A stretch of 64,000 bases of DNA. Source: Opitutus sp. (GTDB lineage Bacteria; Verrucomicrobiota; Verrucomicrobiia; Opitutales; Opitutaceae). The translations under genes and the position numbers were made by a program. Numbering within the stretch: position 1 is the stretch's first letter; each line of letters starts with the position of its first letter. Shown here in pieces: positions 45,130 to 53,961 of this stretch. The stretch is taken from assembly GCA_024998815.1 (NCBI GenBank), contig JACEUQ010000003.1, positions 62,001 to 126,000 on the forward strand, given 5' to 3'. The notes under the pieces are model-generated. The model was not told where the DNA came from and searched no databases. It was given only the letters and a program-made list of their open reading frames with translations.

Positions 45130-45280
45130 GTAGCGCAGACTTCCAGTCTGCTCCGGGCACGTGGGTTGGTCGGCGGGTTTGAGCCACGGAGGCAGACTGG
45201 AAGTCTGCGCTACTTTTGGACGACTCGGAGGTCGTGCCGCCGTAATCGTTCTCGTTCTCTTACTCCTACTCGTTCTCTCG
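45130..45280. repeat. REP-like pair and TACTC repeat between convergent genes
   Basis: GCGCAGACTTCCAGTCTGC within 45130-45151 pairs with its inverse at 45192-45213, followed by CGGAGGTCGTGCCGCCG and CGTTCTCTTACTCCTACTCG near 45252. The order of modules is the same as at 15083-15275. It lies between the convergent ends of the exported-protein gene and galK. Confidence 0.8.
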
Positions 45281-45300
45281 CCCCCGCGCTCCGTTTCCGC

Positions 45301-46440
45301 TCAGAGCTGCTGGGCGCCTGCGCCGGTGCGCATGTGCAGGACGTCGGGGCGCGCGCCGTATTTCTTCTCGTAGGCCGCCGCAACCGCGTCGGCCTGCTCT
45401 TTGCCAAACGCAGAACTCGTCAGCGACATGACCGCCCCGCCAAAACCGCCGCCGGTCAAACGTGCGCCGAACACGTGGTCGGTCGCCGTGAGCGTATCCA
45501 CCAGAAAATCCAGTTCGCCGGTGCTGTTGCCAAACAGGTGCTGCGAGCTGCGGTGCGAGGCCGTCAGCAGGCGCCCCACCTCGGGCAGATCGTCCTGATT
45601 TAGCGCCGTGACCGTCTGCCCCACCCGGGCGATCTCCTCGACCACGTGTTTGGCGCGTTGATACGCATCGGCGCTCGTGCGGTCTTTGGCGGCCTCGACC
45701 TGTTCGGAGGTTGCCTCGACCAGCAAGGAAACGCCCAGCACCTTGGCGACTTCCATGCATTCACGGTGGCGGGCAGCAAACAACCCATCGACCAGCGCAT
45801 GCTTATGGTGCGTGTTGAAAATCCAGAAATGGGCGCCTTTGGGCAGCGGCACGGTGTCGAAGCGCGGTCCGCGGCAGTCGATGAACACCAGGTGATCGCC
45901 CTTGCCGAAGCCGGAAACACCTTGGTCAAGGATGCCACAGGGCACGCCCACGAAGTTATTTTCCGCGTGTTTACCGATCTTCACCAAGGTCTCGCGGTCG
46001 GTGTGCTGGCCGGTGATCGCGAGAAAAGCCAAACCGGAAGCCAACTCGATGGCCGCACTGCTGGAAAGGCCGGCGCCCGTGGGCAGGTCGGAAATGGCCA
46101 CATAGTCAAAACCCTGGGGCGCCTTCAGCCCGAAAGCAGGCAGCGCGGCAATCACGCCGAGCGGGTAATTGATCCAGCTGGCCTCGCCGGTTTGCTTCTC
46201 ACTGACCGAGGCGTCGAGGGTGACGGTCTTGCCGGTGAACTCGCTGTAAAACACCCGCTTGCCGTCGGTGCGTGGCGCGATGGCCACGGCCACACCGCGG
46301 TCAATGGATGCACCCAGAACGGTGCCACCGTTGTAGTCGGTGTGGTTACCGATGAACTCGATGCGACCCGGCGCACGAGTGATGGTAGACGGCTCGCGGC
46401 CGTGGACTTGTTGAAAGAGGGCGGCGATCTTTTGCTTCAT
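45301..46440 (-). CDS. galK: Galactokinase
   Basis: A 379-residue GHMP kinase that makes galactose 1-phosphate in the Leloir pathway. The galactokinase signature GRIEFIGNHTDYNGG lies near residue 26, the ATP loop LPTGAGLSSSAAIELA near 120, the catalytic-Asp segment GILDQGVSG near 168, and motif 3 ARLTGGGFGGAVMSL near 330. The conserved His/Asp pair of HTDYN supports galactose specificity. No galT or galE is adjacent. It is monocistronic by spacing. Confidence 0.95.
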   Translation of the reverse strand: MKQKIAALFQQVHGREPSTITRAPGRIEFIGNHTDYNGGTVLGASIDRGVAVAIAPRTDGKRVFYSEFTGKTVTLDASVSEKQTGEASWINYPLGVIAALPAFGLKAPQGFDYVAISDLPTGAGLSSSAAIELASGLAFLAITGQHTDRETLVKIGKHAENNFVGVPCGILDQGVSGFGKGDHLVFIDCRGPRFDTVPLPKGAHFWIFNTHHKHALVDGLFAARHRECMEVAKVLGVSLLVEATSEQVEAAKDRTSADAYQRAKHVVEEIARVGQTVTALNQDDLPEVGRLLTASHRSSQHLFGNSTGELDFLVDTLTATDHVFGARLTGGGFGGAVMSLTSSAFGKEQADAVAAAYEKKYGARPDVLHMRTGAGAQQL

Positions 46441-46593
46441 ATTGAAGCCTGCCGGAATGCCTCAAAACGCTGTGCGCCGTCAACGGTCTTCGTCGCCCCG
46501 CGAGCCTGCGGGAGAATTAGCCAGCGCGGCTTAAACCGGCCATAACGCCCGGTTCCGTGTAGCGTTGGCCGTCCCCGGCCAATTAGTCTCACC

Positions 46594-46824
46594 TTATTCG
46601 CCACTAGGCTTGGGGACGCCCTCGAAACCCGCAGGTGCCTCGCCTTGCGCGCCCTTGGCCACGAGTTGCAACAGGTAGGCCATCGCCTCCACCCGGCCCA
46701 GGCCGCGCTTCGTCACCAGTTGGTCACAGCGTTTGCTCAACTGCTCGGCCATGATCGCGGCCGCTGCCGGTGTGGGCGCGCCCCATTTCAAACACAGTTG
46801 GCTGAGTTGTTCGTGTTCGGTCAT
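46594..46824 (-). CDS. Small protein of unknown function coupled to ygfZ
   Basis: A 76-residue protein, EQLSQLCLKWGAPTPAAAAI then MAEQLSKRCDQLVTKRGLGR, predicted helical. It overlaps the end of ygfZ by 4 bases, so it is probably translated. No domain was recognised. It may be a small accessory factor, but nothing in the sequence states a role. Confidence 0.6.
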   Translation of the reverse strand: MTEHEQLSQLCLKWGAPTPAAAAIMAEQLSKRCDQLVTKRGLGRVEAMAYLLQLVAKGAQGEAPAGFEGVPKPSGE

Positions 46825-47753
46825 GGCAGGTCAATAAGCTCAACATATCCATCGCCGCCGGGCTCGGGCGCAAGCGGCAGCGCCGGGTCTAGCCCGAGCT
46901 TGTTCACCAGTGCCAGCCCGATAAAGCCGCCCGCCCCGTCGGCGACCGCCGAACGCAGCTCGCCCACGCGCTTCTCTCCCTGCAACAGCGCCGTCGGCAC
47001 CGCCGGAGCCAGGCGTGCGCCGGCCCTCACCCGCACCAAGCGCCGGCGCACCGTACCCATAGCTTTGAGACGCGCCATCACCTCTTGCCCCAAATAACAG
47101 CCCTTGGTGTAGGAAACCGCCACCGCGTCCAAACCGCCCTCGTTGGGCAGCTCGCCCGGCCCGATATCACGCGGCACCAGCGGAATCCCCGCCGCGATCC
47201 GCAACCGCTCCACTTCGCCCGCCCCGATCTCGGCCAACCCGCCAAGCGCAGGCGCCTGCGTGGGTCGGAGCCATTCAAAGCTCGTGCCGCCGCCGCGTCG
47301 TCCGCGAAACACCCAGCCCTCGCCCGCTCGCGTAAATTCGCCCGCCGCCGGCACCGCTCCTGCGGTTTCACCGAGCCACGCCTCCGCACCGTCGCCACCC
47401 AGCGCCAGCCCTTGCCAGGCCGCGGTCTCATCGTCGATGACCACATCGTCGGCGATAATGTACGCTTCCAACCGCTCCCGGATCACCGCCGCGCTCGACG
47501 AAAAACTGATAACCCAAAGCAGATCAGCGGCTTCCCGCAGGACAAAACTGTCGGCCAAAACCTTGCCCTTTTGATTGAGCCACAGCCCGTAGGCCACCGC
47601 AGGCGCCACGGCGGGGCGCAACTCCTGCGTAAACTGCCCCTGCAAAAAGCTTAACGCATCTTCGCCGCTCACCCGTAAACAGGCGCTCGGCTGATAGCGA
47701 TGTTGCCACCCCGCAACGGGGCTAAAGTTTTTGTTATTCTTATCCAAATGCAC
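46821..47753 (-). CDS. ygfZ: Folate-binding Fe-S cluster protein YgfZ
   Basis: A 310-residue GcvT-like protein needed for maintenance of certain Fe-S enzymes. The family signature KGCYLGQEVMARLKAMGTVR lies near residue 217, matching the K-GCYxGQE motif. The N-terminus LRVSGEDALSFLQGQFTQEL and GLWLNQKGKVLADSFV match YgfZ/GcvT starts. It is the first gene of the pair with the 76-residue protein and is divergent from the aroG leader. Confidence 0.92.
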   Translation of the reverse strand: MHLDKNNKNFSPVAGWQHRYQPSACLRVSGEDALSFLQGQFTQELRPAVAPAVAYGLWLNQKGKVLADSFVLREAADLLWVISFSSSAAVIRERLEAYIIADDVVIDDETAAWQGLALGGDGAEAWLGETAGAVPAAGEFTRAGEGWVFRGRRGGGTSFEWLRPTQAPALGGLAEIGAGEVERLRIAAGIPLVPRDIGPGELPNEGGLDAVAVSYTKGCYLGQEVMARLKAMGTVRRRLVRVRAGARLAPAVPTALLQGEKRVGELRSAVADGAGGFIGLALVNKLGLDPALPLAPEPGGDGYVELIDLP

Positions 47754-47850
47754 GCGAGTGGTTTGAGATTGGGCGCAGGGAATTCCAATAACTTTTTATT
47801 GACGGCCGACGATCGGCGGCTACTTCTCACCTCGTTCGATTTAAACACTT

Positions 47851-47872
47851 CTCCTGATTAGCAGGAGTTTTT
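47851..47872 (+). terminator. U-tailed hairpin 1 in the aroG leader
   Basis: CTCCTG-ATTAG-CAGGAG followed by TTTTT. No plus-strand gene lies upstream for more than 2 kb, so this hairpin belongs to the aroG leader or to a small RNA. Confidence 0.6.
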
Positions 47873-47891
47873 GGGGTAACTAAGAAAGCAA

Positions 47892-48020
47892 ATGGCCGGT
47901 CGCTTAGGGGTAGGCGACCGGCCAACTTATTTTAAAAACCTGCACTACTCACCCCGACCTTACGACGACACCGCGTTTTTCCTGACGCGGTTTTTTATTG
48001 CCCGCCTGCGAGGGAGATGA
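47892..48020 (+). CDS. Putative Phe/Tyr-rich leader peptide of aroG
   Basis: A 42-codon frame starts with ATG at 47892 and ends with TGA at 48018-48020, 70 bases before aroG. From codon 12 on it reads PTYFKNLHYSPRPYDDTAFF and then LTRFFIARLRGR, with three Tyr and five Phe codons in 31. The U-tailed hairpin at 47971-47996 lies over the FF...FF codons, and another hairpin (GATGAGGC...GCCTCATC, 48016-48039) covers the stop. This is the layout expected for transcription attenuation by Phe/Tyr supply. The start is uncertain because the first codons overlap a strong hairpin. Expression and conservation are not shown. Confidence 0.4.
   Translation: MAGRLGVGDRPTYFKNLHYSPRPYDDTAFFLTRFFIARLRGR
47894..47935 (+). 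terminator. U-tailed hairpin 2 in the aroG leader
   Basis: GGCCGGTCGC (47894-47903) pairs perfectly with GCGACCGGCC (47914-47923), a 10-bp stem and 10-base loop, followed by AACTTATTTT. It is the strongest hairpin in the leader. Confidence 0.65.
47971..47996 (+). terminator. U-tailed hairpin 3, candidate attenuator
   Basis: CCGCG-10 bases-CGCGG followed by six T. It is placed 95 bases before the aroG start, a usual distance for an attenuator, and lies within the Phe-rich codons of the putative leader peptide. Confidence 0.55.
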
Positions 48021-48090
48021 GGCTGCTCTCCGCCTCATCTGCGCTGGATGCTTGCGCTCCGGCCAAACGTTACCCCAAGTTCTTACCTTT

Positions 48091-49146
48091 ATGCACAAGA
48101 CCTCCGACATCAATGTCGTGGAGACCCGCCCTCTCCCCTCGCCTGCCCAGCTGCTGGCCGCGCTGCCCAAGAACGAGGCTCAAGCCGACTTCATCACCCG
48201 CTCCCGCGACGAGATCAACCGACTCATTTTCACCAGCGATCGCCGCTTCCTGCTCATCATCGGCCCATGCTCGATTCATGACGTCGAAGCCGGCCGCCAA
48301 TACGCTCGCCGCCTGGCCGCCCTCGCCAGCGAAGTCTCCGACCGGATCATGGTCGTCATGCGCGTCTACTTCGAAAAACCGCGCACCACCGTGGGCTGGA
48401 AGGGCCTGGTCATGGACCCGCATCTCGACGGCAGCCACGACATCGCCGCCGGCCTGCGCCTCGGCCGCTCGTTTCTGGGAGAAGTCCTCGACCTCGGCCT
48501 GCCCACCGCCACCGAGTTTCTCGACCCCATCACCCCCCAATACATCGCCGACCTGGTCTGCTGGGGCGCGATCGGCGCTCGCACCACCGAGTCGCAGACC
48601 CACCGCCAGCTTGCCTCCGGCCTGTCCATGGCCATCGGCTTCAAGAATGGTACCGACGGCAACCTGCAGACTGCGGTCAACGCGATCAAGGCCGCCGGCC
48701 AGCCGCAGACCTTCCTAGGCGTGAGCCTGGACGGCGCGGCCTCGGCGATCGTCACCCGCGGCAACCCCAATTGCCACATCGTGCTGCGTGGCGGTTCGGC
48801 CGGCCCGAACTACTCCGCCGAGCACATCACCAAGACCGAGCAAGCCCTCGTCAAAGGCGGCCTCACGCCCTCGATTTTGGTCGATGCCTCCCACGACAAC
48901 TCGGCCAAGAAACCCGAGCTGCAACCCGACGTCATCCGCGTCCTTCTTGAGCAGATCGCCGCGGGCAACACCTCCATCATGGGTGCCATGGTGGAGAGCA
49001 ACCTAGAGAGCGGCAGCCAATCCTTCCCGCAACCCAAGGAAAGCCTCCGCTTCGGCGTGAGCATCACCGACGGCTGTATCGGCTGGGACACGACCGAAAA
49101 AATGGTGCGCGAAATCCACGCCGCCTTAGCCCCGCACTTCGCCTAA
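48091..49146 (+). CDS. aroG: 3-deoxy-7-phosphoheptulonate synthase (DAHP synthase, AroFGH type)
   Basis: A 351-residue type I alpha DAHP synthase, the first step of the shikimate pathway from PEP and erythrose 4-phosphate. Motifs: LLIIGPCSIHD near residue 58, VVMRVYFEKPRTTVGWKGL near 88, ATEFLDPITPQYIADLVCWG-AIGARTTESQTHRQLASG near 140-170, GFKNGTDGN near 183, and LVDASHDNSAK near 265 with metal-binding residues. The paralogs AroF, AroG and AroH differ in feedback by Tyr, Phe or Trp; which applies is not decided here, but the leader codons hint at Phe/Tyr control. The ATG at 48091 gives the family length. Confidence 0.92.
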   Translation: MHKTSDINVVETRPLPSPAQLLAALPKNEAQADFITRSRDEINRLIFTSDRRFLLIIGPCSIHDVEAGRQYARRLAALASEVSDRIMVVMRVYFEKPRTTVGWKGLVMDPHLDGSHDIAAGLRLGRSFLGEVLDLGLPTATEFLDPITPQYIADLVCWGAIGARTTESQTHRQLASGLSMAIGFKNGTDGNLQTAVNAIKAAGQPQTFLGVSLDGAASAIVTRGNPNCHIVLRGGSAGPNYSAEHITKTEQALVKGGLTPSILVDASHDNSAKKPELQPDVIRVLLEQIAAGNTSIMGAMVESNLESGSQSFPQPKESLRFGVSITDGCIGWDTTEKMVREIHAALAPHFA

Positions 49147-49475
49147 CGAGGTAGCGCCGGTAAGCCGGTAAGCCGGCGCTACCTTTTCCGACCCAGCCCA
49201 TACGGCGGTGGGCCCTCCCCCTCGGACAGAGGGAAAAGGTAGCGGACGAGAGAACGAGTAGGAGTAGGAGTAGGAGTAGGAGTAGGAGTAGGAGTAGGAG
49301 TAGGAGTAGGAGTAGGAGTAGGAGAACGAGAACGATTGCGGAGGGGACGAGCTCCGTGTCGTCCGAGCCGAGAAGTAGCGCAGACTTCCAGTCTGCTCAG
49401 CCTCAGCTTCGTCCTGATCGCTAAAGCAGACTATCGTTGATGACAGCCCTCAGCGCGGGCTTTGCAAAAAACGCA
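49147..49475. repeat. (GGAGTA)10 microsatellite and REP-like half site
   Basis: Ten perfect GGAGTA units occupy 49261-49320, between GAGAACGAGTA and GGAGAACGAGAACG. The short GAGTA modules at 15203, 29097 and 45252 are the unexpanded form. A palindrome follows (GAGGGGACGAGCTCCGTGTC) and GCGCAGACTTCCAGTCTGC lies in 49375-49396. No gene is seen in this 329-base stretch. Confidence 0.9.
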
Positions 49476-49524
49476 TTAAGCCGGATCGTCGGCGGCGTGG
49501 TCGATGGCCGGAAGGGCCGTGGTT

Positions 49525-51570
49525 TTTAACCCGAGTTCCGCAGTTGGCGTAGTCGGCAAAAAAAGTTTCAGAGGAGAGCAGATTTTTGGCGGCGGGCGCC
49601 TACGAGGGAAGACGAGGTTTTGGAGGCATGTAGTGCCGAACACCCCGTTGAGGAGCGCTCGGATTTCTGCGATACTGCCGGGCATGTTCCTACGACGTAA
49701 GACCAAGTCGGCGCGCGGGGTCGGTTACAGTTATTGGCACTTGTGCCGGACGGTGCGCACCGCGCGTGGGCCGCGTCAGCAGGTCGTCGCCTCGCTGGGC
49801 AAACTCGACGACGCGCAACTGGCGGGCTTGCGCGGGGGCTGGGATGATTTACCCGCATTGTTGCGCGGGGAAACTCCGATCCCCAAGCCGGACACCGCAC
49901 CTCTGCCCGGGCTCGGTTTGCCGGGCCAGACCGAAGGTGACACCGCACCGCGTTGGGAGCCGGCTGATCTGCGCGCTCTGAGAGTAGAACGCAGCCGCGA
50001 CTTCGGCGAGTGTTACCTCGCCCTCTCGCTTTGGCACCGTCTCAAGCTCAATGAGCTGCTCGGCGAGCTTTTGCCCGAGGGCCGCGAGTCGGTGGGCTGG
50101 GCGCATACCGCCGCTCTGCTTACCGTCGCGCGGTTTTGCGCGCAACGCTCTGAACTCGGAGTGGCCGAGCACTGGTATGACACCACCGCGCTCGATGATC
50201 TGCTCGGTGTGGACAACCGGCTGGTCAACGATGACCGGCTCTACCGCGCGCTCGATCAGCTCGGCGAGCACAAGGACGCTCTGTGCGCCCACCTGATGAC
50301 GCGTTACCGGGAGTGGTTTGGCGTGCGCTTCGAGTTTTTGCTCTACGATGTGACGAGCACCTACTTCGAGGGCGAGGCGGAGCGCAATCCGCAGGCCCAA
50401 CGCGGTTACTCGCGAGATCAACGCAGCGGCAATAAACAGGTTTGCATCGGCCTGGTCTGCACCCCCGAGGGCCTGCCGCTGAGCTTCGAGGTGTTTGCGG
50501 GCAACCGCGCCGATGTGAGCACGGTCGAGGACATCGTGCGTGCAATGGAAACCAAATACGGCCAGGCCGAACGGATCTGGGTGATGGACCGGGGCATGGT
50601 CTCCGAGGCGAACATTACTTTCCTGCGCGAACGCAAGGCGCGCTACCTGGTCGGCACGCCGAAAAGCTGGCTGCGCGCCCACGAGCAGACTTTGCTCGAA
50701 CAATCCGACTGGAAAACCGTGCAAGACGGGCTGGAGGTGCGCCTGGTCGAACAGCCCGACGGCGAGCCGGGCGAGCGTTACGTGTTATGTCGCAGCGGCG
50801 CGCGGGCCGAGAAGGAGCGCGCGATGCTCCAACGTCAGAGCGAGCGACTGACGGCAGAGTTGATCAAGATCGACGCCTGGCTCAGCCGCACGCCGCAGGC
50901 CGATCAGGAAGCCGTGGGCCGGCGGATCGGCCGGCACCTGGGTAAATATCCCGCCGCCGCCGCGATTGTAATGGCGGAGGTATTACGCGATGGGGAAGGC
51001 CGTGCCGGCGCCCTGTGCATCAGCAGCCGGCTCGACGCCGGACAAAAGGCGCACCGCCAAAAAGGCGCGTATCTGTTGCGCACCAACTGCGAGGAGACCG
51101 ATCCGGTCTTGTTGTGGAAGTGGTATATCCAGCTCACGCAGGCCGAGGCGGCGTTCCGCACAGCCAAAAGCGACCTGGGACTGCGACCGGTGTTTCACCA
51201 TAAAGAGGACCGCGTCCAGGCGCATATCCTGGTTTGCTTCCTAGCGTTGGCGCTGTGGCGCACGCTTGAGCAGTGGATGCACTCGAAGGGGCTGGGCACC
51301 TGTGCACGGCAATTGGTCAAGGAAATGGGCGGAATCAAAAGCGTCGATGTTGTCGTGCCCGTGCGCCGGGCCGAAATCACGACCGAACTACGCTTGCGTG
51401 TAGTCACCAAGCCAGAACCGGCCACCGCCCAGCTTCTCACCCACCTCGGCCTGCGTCTGCCCAAAGGCACCCGCGAAATCAGCAATGTAGTGCCGAAAAT
51501 CGCCCCTTAAATTACGCAAGTGCCTCAAATACAACAAAACCATCTTTCGAACTGCGGAACTCGGGTTAAA
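49525..51570 (+). mobile_element. IS1634-family (IS4-like) insertion sequence
   Basis: The ends TTTAACCCGAGTTCCGCAGT (from 49525) and the exact inverse at 51550-51570 give at least 20 bp of terminal inverted repeat. One transposase gene lies between. No target duplication was recognised. It sits in the 3' end of the MFS gene. Confidence 0.85.
49684..51510 (+). CDS. IS1634-family transposase
   Basis: A 608-residue DDE transposase. FLLYDVTSTYFEGEAE near residue 220 has the first Asp, RIWVMDRGMVSEANITFLRE near 300 the second, and YIQLTQAEAAFRTAKSDLGL then RPVFHHKEDRVQAHI near 485 the Glu in the YREK-like motif. The N-terminus (RTARGPRQQVVASLGKL) matches the IS1634/IS1549 group. An upstream in-frame extension to 49504 crosses the IS end and was rejected. 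The gene is intact. Confidence 0.92.
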   Translation: MFLRRKTKSARGVGYSYWHLCRTVRTARGPRQQVVASLGKLDDAQLAGLRGGWDDLPALLRGETPIPKPDTAPLPGLGLPGQTEGDTAPRWEPADLRALRVERSRDFGECYLALSLWHRLKLNELLGELLPEGRESVGWAHTAALLTVARFCAQRSELGVAEHWYDTTALDDLLGVDNRLVNDDRLYRALDQLGEHKDALCAHLMTRYREWFGVRFEFLLYDVTSTYFEGEAERNPQAQRGYSRDQRSGNKQVCIGLVCTPEGLPLSFEVFAGNRADVSTVEDIVRAMETKYGQAERIWVMDRGMVSEANITFLRERKARYLVGTPKSWLRAHEQTLLEQSDWKTVQDGLEVRLVEQPDGEPGERYVLCRSGARAEKERAMLQRQSERLTAELIKIDAWLSRTPQADQEAVGRRIGRHLGKYPAAAAIVMAEVLRDGEGRAGALCISSRLDAGQKAHRQKGAYLLRTNCEETDPVLLWKWYIQLTQAEAAFRTAKSDLGLRPVFHHKEDRVQAHILVCFLALALWRTLEQWMHSKGLGTCARQLVKEMGGIKSVDVVVPVRRAEITTELRLRVVTKPEPATAQLLTHLGLRLPKGTREISNVVPKIAP

Positions 51571-52797
51571 TGCAGCGAAGCAAAGGTGGACGCCAGGATT
51601 GCCGCTAAAAACAGCACCGTGGCGCAGGCGTAGAAGGCGTAATTGGCCGCGTCGTTGGGGTATTTGTCCATCAGCCAGCCGAAGGTAGGCGGGGCGATCA
51701 ACCCGGCGGTCGCCCAGCCGGTGAGGATTTTGCCGTGCACCGCCGACATGCGCTTCGGGCCGTAAAGGTCGCTGATGAGCGAGGGAATCGTGCCGAAGCC
51801 GCCGCCATACGAGGCGATGGTGTAGGCCAGTAGCACTCCATAGAGCAGCGGCGAGGAGACATGCGGCAACACGAGGAACACCGCGCTGGCCGTGGCCAGC
51901 AGAACAATGAAGGCGTTGACCCGGCCGATCTTGTCGGAAATCGACGCCCAGAATAGGCGGCCAACGCTGTTACTAAAGGAGGTCCAGCCAATGAGGGTCG
52001 CGCCAAGTGCGGCGAGCATCGTTTTGTCCAAGGAGGCGTCGGCGTCACCGGCGATCTTTTGGAACAGTGGCGATTGCAGGCTGATGATGCCGAGGCCGGC
52101 CAGACTGTAGAGGAAGCAGACCGCCCAGAGCTTAATCTGCACGCCGGGGCCGTGTTGAATCGTCTCAGCGACGGTGGCTGGCTTACCGTTGCCGGTGGCG
52201 GTGGGGGGACTTTGGATACCGAGGCAGGCCAGCGGCATGATCAAGCAGAAGGCCAGGCCGATGAACAGGAAGGTGTGCGGCAGGGAGTTGTTGGCGGCGC
52301 TCAGCGCGAAGGGGGCGATGACTTTGCTCATGAGCAGGGCGCCGATGCCGAAGCCCATTACCACCAAGCCGGTCGCAAACCCCTTTTTGTCGGGAAACCA
52401 GCCGGCGATGGTCGTCACTCCGGTGACGTACCCGGTGCCCAGGCCGATGCCGCCGATCAGGCCGTAGCCGACATACAGCAGCGGCAGGTTTTTGAGGTAC
52501 AGCGCGAGGGCGGAAACCAGATAGCCGCCGGCAAAAAAGGCGGCCGAGCGGAACATGAGTTTACGCGAACCCAGTTTGGACACCTTGGGGCCGGTGTACG
52601 CGGCGGAAAGACCAAGGCCGGCGACCGCGAGGCTAAACACCCACGAGACCTGCATCTTGGACCAGCCGAAGCTTTCGCACAGCGGCTTGGTGAAAAAACT
52701 CCACGCATACACCGATCCCAAGCTGGCGAGTAGGATGATGCCGCAAATCAGGACCCGTCGCCGGTCCGTTTTGGGTGCGTTAAGGTGAGCGCTGCTA

Positions 52798-53912
52798 GTG
52801 CTTAATTGCGTAGATTAATGATAGTATTTCTGAGTTGGCTTCCCTTGACCTCGCGCTTGCGCCACTTGAACGGCTTGGCATTGGGCAGGTAGGCGGCGAC
52901 GAAAGCGTCAATGGCCTGACTAAGTTCGGCGACGCTTCTGAAGTTCGCGCCCCGTAGCGCCTTCCTTGTTAGTATGCCGAACCAGATTTCAACTTGATTG
53001 AGCCAACTCGCCGAGGTTGGGGTAAAGTGGAAGTGGACATTGGGGTGCCGAGCGAGCCAAGCGTCGCACTTTTTGTGGGTGCAATAATTATCCAAAATCA
53101 CGTGGAGTTCTCTCTCGGGCGGGTGATCCGCCACCACTTGGTCCATGAACAGCAGGAACTCCTCCCGGCGCTTAAGGGTGGTTTTCTGCGTCTTGATCAA
53201 GCCCGTGGCCACATCAAGGGCAGCGAACAAGTTGAGTGTACCGTGGCGCTTGTAGGTGCTTTTGAGTCCCTGGACGATTTTACCATTGTCGGTCTCCACG
53301 TAACCGGTGGCGCGCTCTAGGGCTTGGATGCCAGGCTTTTCATCCACACTTATCACCAATGCCTTTTCCGGTGGGCTCAGGTAGAGCCCGACGATATCGG
53401 CTGCCTTGGCTGCGAACTGCTTGTCAGTGCTCACGCACCACGAGCGCTGGCGCTGCAGGCAAATGCCCTCCTTGCGCAGCACTCGCCAGACCGCGTGCAC
53501 CGAGCCGCCGAGCACACGGGCCACCGCTGGACCATCCCAGCGCGCCTGCCCCGGAGGGGGTGGCCCTTCCAATAAAGCCAGCACCCGATCTCGAAAGTCC
53601 TCACCGTAGGTGCGCTTCGCGCCCGGCCGTGCCGCATCATCCAGCCCCTTCATGCCAAGCAGCACAAAGCGATCCCTCCACTTTATTACGGTGTTCGGCC
53701 TGGTGTTGCAGCGGCGCGCCACCTCTTGCACCTGCTCGCCACTCACGCACCCAAGGATCATCCGGGCGCGCTCAACTCGCTGCCTCGACTCAATCCGGCT
53801 GGTTGCCCGTTTTTCTAGGGATTGCTGATCCCCCTCGCTACAAGTGATTCGCACGGCTTTTCGTCCCATCTACAAAGCGGATACAATATCACTTATTATT
53901 GCAAGTAAGCAC
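52798..53912 (-). mobile_element. IS630-family insertion sequence
   Basis: Both ends read GCTAGTGCTTA(A/C)TTGC when viewed inwards, and the element is flanked by TA (within CTAG) at 52795-52798 and 53912-53915. IS630 elements duplicate a TA target. It interrupts codons 16-17 of the MFS gene. Confidence 0.88.
52802..53869 (-). CDS. IS630-family transposase
   Basis: A 355-residue transposase. The N-terminal helix-turn-helix domain has RARMILGCVSGEQVQEVARR near residue 35. The DDE residues lie in VISVDEKPGIQAL near 170, HVILDNYCTHKK near 255, and SASWLNQVEIWFGILTRKAL near 288, the classic DDxE pattern of Tc1/mariner-like IS630 enzymes. The frame is complete from ATG at 53869 to a stop almost at the element end. 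Confidence 0.94.
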   Translation of the reverse strand: MGRKAVRITCSEGDQQSLEKRATSRIESRQRVERARMILGCVSGEQVQEVARRCNTRPNTVIKWRDRFVLLGMKGLDDAARPGAKRTYGEDFRDRVLALLEGPPPPGQARWDGPAVARVLGGSVHAVWRVLRKEGICLQRQRSWCVSTDKQFAAKAADIVGLYLSPPEKALVISVDEKPGIQALERATGYVETDNGKIVQGLKSTYKRHGTLNLFAALDVATGLIKTQKTTLKRREEFLLFMDQVVADHPPERELHVILDNYCTHKKCDAWLARHPNVHFHFTPTSASWLNQVEIWFGILTRKALRGANFRSVAELSQAIDAFVAAYLPNAKPFKWRKREVKGSQLRNTIINLRN

Positions 53913-53961
53913 TAGCACAAGCGACCGTTGGCGCGGGCGCGGTTGGGGTGGGTAACTTCAT

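Larger units (their letters stand above)
49476..53961 (-). pseudogene. MFS transporter of the oxalate/formate antiporter type, interrupted by two insertion sequences
   Basis: Three pieces on the minus strand make one gene: the start (53961-53912; MKLPTPTAPAPTVACA), the main body (52797-51571; SLGSVYAWSFFTKPL... with 12 membrane helices expected) and the tail (49524-49476; TTALPAIDHAADDPA then stop). Removing the IS630 element joins GCT|AGC in frame at codons 16-17, and removing the IS1634-like element, exactly 2046 bp, joins FASLQ to TTALP in frame. The body has the OFA-type first helix LGSVYAWSF and the motif GYVTGVTTIAGWFPDKKGFATG in two parts. The start and end are cut off in the present DNA, so a working transporter is unlikely. 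The substrate is unknown. Confidence 0.85.

Noticed and set aside
47961-47996. T-box-like sequence GACACCGCG followed by a terminator before aroG
   Set aside because: The full T-box consensus and a specifier stem were not recognised, and T-boxes are essentially a Gram-positive feature. The leader-peptide model explains the same hairpins better.
49261-49320. Regular repeats as a CRISPR array
   Set aside because: The units are adjacent hexamers without spacers. No array with repeats of 25-40 bases and unique spacers, and no cas gene, exists in the window.
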